Of a stretch of DNA of 64,000 bases, positions 59,722 through 64,000 are shown in pieces. The translations under genes were made by a program, and so were the position numbers. The DNA lies in assembly GCF_900163665.1 (NCBI RefSeq), contig NZ_FUIA01000027.1, forward strand, positions 1-64,000. Direction: 5' to 3'. Source of the stretch: Frigoribacterium sp. JB110. Its GTDB lineage: Bacteria; Actinomycetota; Actinomycetes; Actinomycetales; Microbacteriaceae. Position 1 is the first letter of the stretch. Every line of letters starts with the position of its first letter. The notes under the pieces are model-generated. The model was not told the DNA's origin. It did no database searches and saw nothing but the letters and a program-made list of their open reading frames with translations.

Positions 59722-62700
59722 CGCCACACATCCCTGCCCGAGGTCGAGTACGTCCCGTCCCCACGTCAGCCTGTTGATCACTGCCCGGTGCGAAAGTTCC
59801 ACGCCTTTCGGGCGTCCCGTCGTCCCGGACGTGAAAATCACGTACGCCACGTCCCCCGGGGTAAGCGGGCGCGACCGAGCTGGCGGAGCATCAGAGCCTG
59901 CAACCAGCCGCTCCCGCACCACCGGATCGTCCAGCGCGACCAGCGAAACAGCGGCAGTGCCCATCACGTCCTCAAACCCGGCAGCCGTGACCGCGTCAGC
60001 GATCACCAGACCCGCGCCGGCCTCTTCGAGGATCGCGGCCACGCGATCGGCAGGGTACTCGGGATCGATCGGCACATACGCGGCCCCCGCCCGAAGTGCC
60101 CCAGTGAGCGCGACGACCAGATCCACCGATCGGGGCAGCACCACCGCGACCCGGTCGCCCACCTCGACCCCGCGGTCGATAAGCATCTGAGCGAGGGCAT
60201 TCACCCGCGCATCAAACGCGGCATACGTGAGCACCAAGCCGTCGCCGACGACCGCCACCGCATCCGGTGAAGCGACTGCCCGCTCCCGCACTAGGACATC
60301 GACTGTGCTCGCAGCAACACCGAGTACCTCACCTGATTCCCAGGAGGCGATCTGACTCTCGTCTTCGCCCGGCAGTAGCCCGAGTTCCGCGACACGTGCC
60401 CCGGGATCGGCGGCGATAGCGCCGAGCACCCACTGCAGCATGGTCGCGAACCGTTCCCCCGTAGCCGGGTCGAATAGGTCACTGGCATACGCGAGGTGTC
60501 CGGTCATACCGTCAGGGTCGTCGATGAGGTAAAGGTCTAGGTCGGTCTTCACCGCCCCGATCGACGCCGTTTCTTGCTTAGCAGTCACCCCAGGGAACGA
60601 GAGCGGATTCTGTCGTCCAGTGAAGTTGCGATGGGTGAGCATGACCTGGAACACCGGGTTCCGGTTTGCGGACCGATCGGCCCCCACCGCAGTGGTGATC
60701 TGCTCGAACGGGGCGGCCTGATGCGCGAAACCATCCAGCACTACGTCGCAGGCTCGCTGAAGAACATCGGCGAGCGTGTCACCGGGACGGAACCGGTGAC
60801 GAAGGGGGAGGGTGTTCACGAAGTACCCCACCAGCGGTTCGAGCCCGTCCTCCGTGCGCCCCCCCACCGGGGAACCGATCACCACATCATCGTTCCCTCC
60901 CAGCGCGGACACCGCCAGGGCCGTCGCGGCCTGTGCGACCATAAACATGCTCACGCCCAACTCGCCCGCTACCCGGCGCAGTCTCGCCACCGTCGCGGGC
61001 GCGATCTCAAACGAGATGTCCCCGCCTCGGTAGGTGGGTTGGGCCGGACGCGACCGGTCCGCAGCGATGGTCGATTCCTCCGGCACGTCCGCCAGCACGT
61101 CTCGCCAGTACTCCAGGTGCCGAGACATTTCGGACCCGGGGTCGGCCGAATCGCCAAGGATTTCGCGCTGCCAGACGGCGTAATCTGCATACTGCACTGC
61201 AAGAGACGCCCAGTCAGGAGTCCTTCCGCTCAACCGTGCTTGATACGCCGTCGAGAGGTCCCCTAACAGCACCGGCAGCGACCACTCATCCACCGCGTGA
61301 TGATGTACCGCCAATACCAATACCCACTCGTTGCCGGCGACCTTCAACAGGCCACCACGGACAGGAATATCGGTAGCAAGATCAAACCCGGTCTGCACGA
61401 TCCCCGTCACCCGGGCCTGCACCGCCCTTTCACCGGCCGCGGTGAGGTCCTCCGCAGCTAGCGGCAATCGGCGGGCGGCCTCTTCGACAGAGACCGCCAC
61501 CTGTTGTAGTTGCCCGTCGCCTTCAAGGATCAAGGTGCGCAACGCCTGGTGGCGGGTGACGACATCGCGCACCGCGTCGCCCAGCGCAGCTTCGTTGAGA
61601 TTCCCGGAGAATCGTAGTATGACGGGGACCACATACCGGCCCCCCGGCCCACCGAGCCGATCGATTACCCAGAGCGCCTGCTGACCAAACGACACCGGTA
61701 CCACTCCCGACCGGGACACATCCCCCACACGCAGCGCCGGCGCCGACGAAGCTGTTGCCTCTTCGAGCGCACGGGTAAGCTCCGCGATGGTGGGGTGGTC
61801 AAACACGTCCCGCAACGACAATGCCGAACCCAAATCAGCGTTTACCCTCGCGACGACCCGCGTCGCTAACAAGGAGTGCCCACCCAAGCGGAAAAAGTCT
61901 TCATCCACCGACAGCACGACACCGTTATCCAAACGAAGGACGTCCCGGAACACTTGGGCGAGAGCGAGTTCGGTCTCGGTCTCGGGTGCTCGGCCGCCGG
62001 TGCTCGTTCCGATCTGTGGGGCGGGGAGGGCGCGTCGGTCGAGTTTCCCGTTCACCGTGACGGGGAACGCCTCCAGGCGAGTCACTGTGGTGGGAACCGT
62101 ATACGACGGCAGTACCCTTCCCGCATGCTCTCGCAACGACTCGGCAAGGACCGTGTCGTCCGTGGGAGCATCTTTGGTAGTTGTGACATAAGCGGTCAGG
62201 TATTTTCCGCCTGTGGGATGATCCAACGCCACCACGACCGCACTGGACACGGCCTCGTGATGTTCGAGGACGTTACGGATCTCGTCAGGCTCGATCCGGT
62301 ATCCTCGGATCTTCAATTGATCATCTGATCGGCCCAGATACTCCAGCGCGCCATCTCTGTTCCACCGGACCAAGTCCCCGGTCCGATACAAGCGCTCGCC
62401 CGAGTCCCCGAACGGGTCAGCGACAAACCGGGCGGCGGACAGCGGGGCTTGCGCTCTGTAGCCGTGCGCGAGCTGGATGCCGCCGACGTAGAGTTCTCCG
62501 ATCACACCGAGCGGGACGGGCCGCAACCACTCATCCAGTACTCGCAAGAGAGTATTCGCCACCGGCGTGCCAATCGGGACTTTGATCTTGTCGGCGACGG
62601 ACACCCCTGACGTAACGTCGCCGGTGATCTCAGTGGAGCCATAGAAGTTCCGCGCCACCACGGCTGGTACAACGCGCTTGAGCACCTGCACTGTTGACTG

Positions 62701-64000
62701 AGCCAAAGCCTCGCCTGACAACACCCATGACCCGACCGAATCCAGCCGTTTTGCCGCATCCGGGACTTGCAGTAGTACGTCGGCGAGTCCGGGCACGGTC
62801 AGCAGATGCGTCACCTTGTGTTGCTCGATCAGCTCGACTATGCGCAACGGGTCACGTGCGTCCTCATCCGGCGCGATAACTATGGTTGCGCCCGAGGCTA
62901 GGGGGCCAAACAGTTCCGTGACCGCGTCGATGAATCCCAGGCCGCTCTTCCATAGCGCGACACTCGCAGAGTCGAAATCAAGTTCCTCGCGGACCCACAG
63001 CAGTCGGTTGACCATTGCTTCGTGTGAGATCTCCACGCCCTTCGGGCGATCTGTCGTTCCTGAGGTGAATATCACACACACGACGTCCTTCGCCGACAGG
63101 GAGCGAGACAGTTTGGGAGAAGCGACCGGCCACTCTCCTGACGGATTCGCGGTGTGTGAGTCGTCGAGCAGAAAGAGCGGAGCCCCGGCGGCCTTGAGCA
63201 TTTCGCTGCGGGTATCGACGATGTCGGCGTTGGTGACGACCAGCTTGGGGGACGCGTCCTCGAGTATGGTGCGCTGCCTGCCCATCGGATAGTCCGGATC
63301 GATCAGGATGAACGCAGCACCGACGCGGATGAGGGACGCAAGAGCGACGACGAGCGCCGCAGACCGTGGCAGTATCACTGCCACGCGATCACCCACATCC
63401 ACGTGATGAGCCACAAGAAGCTGCGCGAGGGCGTTCACCCGGTTGTCGAACTCTGCTCCCGTGAGCGAGCCCTTCGTATCCACTACGGCGATGGATTCGG
63501 CCGACTCCGTCGCGCGCTGTTCGAAAAGCGCGTTCAATGTGGTTTCGGGATTCGTGACTGACTCGCCCGTCGACCAGTCGATGATCTCGTGCGCGTCACT
63601 TACGGGCGTCAGGTCGAGGTCGGCCGCGCGAGAATACACATCGACCGCCATGCTGTCGAGCACATGCGTCAGGACAGCGACGAACCTGCGAGCAGTAGTT
63701 CGGTCGAAGAGGTCGGTGGCATAACCGAGGGATCCGGCGATTCGATCTGGGAAGTCGATGAGGTAGAGGTCGAGATCTGTTTTGACCGCGCCGAGCGGGG
63801 TGATCTCGGACTTCACCTCGAGCCCAGGAAGAAGTACCTCGCTACCGTCACTTGAGTTCTGGTACGTGAGCAACACCTGGAAAACAGGATTGCGGGACGC
63901 CGATCGGTCTGCGCCGACCGTGGATGCGATCTGCTCGAACGGGGCCTCTTGATGCGCGAATCCATCCAGCACTGCGCGTTTCGCGCGACGAAGTATGTCG
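59719..64000 (-). CDS. Nonribosomal peptide synthetase, N-terminal part (runs off the window)
   Basis: About 1427 codons; the frame is open to the window edge (28 bases beyond 63972 continue the C-domain motif), so the true start lies outside. In order: end of a C domain ([14 protein letters not shown], to about 63600); A1 ([35 protein letters not shown]) 63560-62010; T1 (GGHSLLATR) 61960-61760; C2 (HHHAVDEWS, active-site His present) 61710-60400; and the first half of A2 to the TAG. The pockets of A1 and A2 read roughly (I/V)-D-T-T-V-S-F-G-D-K. The Val/Ile-Asp start in place of Asp235 is seen in beta-alanine-type pockets, suggesting a beta-amino acid, but this is a reading by eye. Confidence 0.93.
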   Translation of the reverse strand, partial: DILRRAKRAVLDGFAHQEAPFEQIASTVGADRSASRNPVFQVLLTYQNSSDGSEVLLPGLEVKSEITPLGAVKTDLDLYLIDFPDRIAGSLGYATDLFDRTTARRFVAVLTHVLDSMAVDVYSRAADLDLTPVSDAHEIIDWSTGESVTNPETTLNALFEQRATESAESIAVVDTKGSLTGAEFDNRVNALAQLLVAHHVDVGDRVAVILPRSAALVVALASLIRVGAAFILIDPDYPMGRQRTILEDASPKLVVTNADIVDTRSEMLKAAGAPLFLLDDSHTANPSGEWPVASPKLSRSLSAKDVVCVIFTSGTTDRPKGVEISHEAMVNRLLWVREELDFDSASVALWKSGLGFIDAVTELFGPLASGATIVIAPDEDARDPLRIVELIEQHKVTHLLTVPGLADVLLQVPDAAKRLDSVGSWVLSGEALAQSTVQVLKRVVPAVVARNFYGSTEITGDVTSGVSVADKIKVPIGTPVANTLLRVLDEWLRPVPLGVIGELYVGGIQLAHGYRAQAPLSAARFVADPFGDSGERLYRTGDLVRWNRDGALEYLGRSDDQLKIRGYRIEPDEIRNVLEHHEAVSSAVVVALDHPTGGKYLTAYVTTTKDAPTDDTVLAESLREHAGRVLPSYTVPTTVTRLEAFPVTVNGKLDRRALPAPQIGTSTGGRAPETETELALAQVFRDVLRLDNGVVLSVDEDFFRLGGHSLLATRVVARVNADLGSALSLRDVFDHPTIAELTRALEEATASSAPALRVGDVSRSGVVPVSFGQQALWVIDRLGGPGGRYVVPVILRFSGNLNEAALGDAVRDVVTRHQALRTLILEGDGQLQQVAVSVEEAARRLPLAAEDLTAAGERAVQARVTGIVQTGFDLATDIPVRGGLLKVAGNEWVLVLAVHHHAVDEWSLPVLLGDLSTAYQARLSGRTPDWASLAVQYADYAVWQREILGDSADPGSEMSRHLEYWRDVLADVPEESTIAADRSRPAQPTYRGGDISFEIAPATVARLRRVAGELGVSMFMVAQAATALAVSALGGNDDVVIGSPVGGRTEDGLEPLVGYFVNTLPLRHRFRPGDTLADVLQRACDVVLDGFAHQAAPFEQITTAVGADRSANRNPVFQVMLTHRNFTGRQNPLSFPGVTAKQETASIGAVKTDLDLYLIDDPDGMTGHLAYASDLFDPATGERFATMLQWVLGAIAADPGARVAELGLLPGEDESQIASWESGEVLGVAASTVDVLVRERAVASPDAVAVVGDGLVLTYAAFDARVNALAQMLIDRGVEVGDRVAVVLPRSVDLVVALTGALRAGAAYVPIDPEYPADRVAAILEEAGAGLVIADAVTAAGFEDVMGTAAVSLVALDDPVVRERLVAGSDAPPARSRPLTPGDVAYVIFTSGTTGRPKGVELSHRAVINRLTWGRDVLDLGQGCVA

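Noticed and set aside
1-64000. CRISPR array or cas genes
   Set aside because: No regularly spaced short repeats and no Cas motifs were seen anywhere in the window.

Overview
The window is high-GC DNA with actinobacterial habits: GTG starts, 4-bp start/stop overlaps, leaderless-type promoters (TANNNT about 6-7 nt before the start codon), a DtxR/IdeR-type iron box, and actinobacterial families (DUF5134, YcnI, CopD-CtaG, FprA-like reductase). A Microbacteriaceae/Micrococcales host is the best guess, but no rRNA or housekeeping marker proves it. No rRNA gene, complete tRNA gene, CRISPR array or replication origin was seen.

Layout. (1) 0-14.3 kb is accessory DNA cut into blocks by a structured ~144-bp repeat (A) at 27-105 (partial), 4370-4513 and 14133-14275, all in one orientation. 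The first block holds a two-gene, defence-like operon: an Mrr-like N-terminal domain on a very large helical protein, plus a zinc-ribbon protein. The second holds a PadR-controlled MacB-like ABC exporter and a convergent operon with a LanFEG-like ABC transporter, an SdpI-type immunity protein and a two-component system. (2) 14.3-18.5 kb has a second two-component system divergent from an ABC exporter; this block is bracketed by another repeat (B). (3) 18.8-25.8 kb has a CPBP protease, a tRNA-Glu-like fragment, a TetR/MBL pair, an unusual methyltransferase-thioredoxin-reductase-like fusion with a divergent XRE-cupin regulator, decayed DNA, and an intact IS256-family element with an 8-bp target duplication. 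(4) 25.9-34.9 kb is a copper island: CopA, CopD-CtaG fusion and CopZ on one strand; DUF5134, YcnI and CopC-CopD on the other; and a BlaI/CopY-type repressor with an M56 peptidase. One motif, CTAC-N5-GTAG, lies in the divergent copper promoter (two copies) and before the repressor gene, which ties the island into one regulon.

(5) 35.1-36.9 kb is a compact Shedu-like nuclease plus GIY-YIG nuclease operon, probably anti-phage. (6) 37-42.8 kb has an XRE-cupin regulator with an MFS exporter, a Cys-rich HTH regulator operon (membrane protein, cupin, methyltransferase) and a divergent DUF2249-cupin gene. (7) 42.8-45.1 kb is an iron-boxed siderophore-interacting reductase with a ferredoxin-NADP reductase. 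(8) 45.2-64 kb is one long leftward operon: NRPS, a 27-aa translationally coupled small ORF, an alpha/beta hydrolase, MetK, a frameshifted SahH, a metallophosphoesterase and a 4'-phosphopantetheinyl transferase. The NRPS runs off the right edge. Its in-window order is (C)-A1-T1-C2-A2-T2-C3-[degenerate C/E-like]-C4-A3-T3-E-TE, with one in-frame amber codon inside A2. Together with region 7 it looks like a peptide metallophore locus. The amber codon and the sahH frameshift mean the cluster is decaying, recoded, or mis-sequenced at two places.
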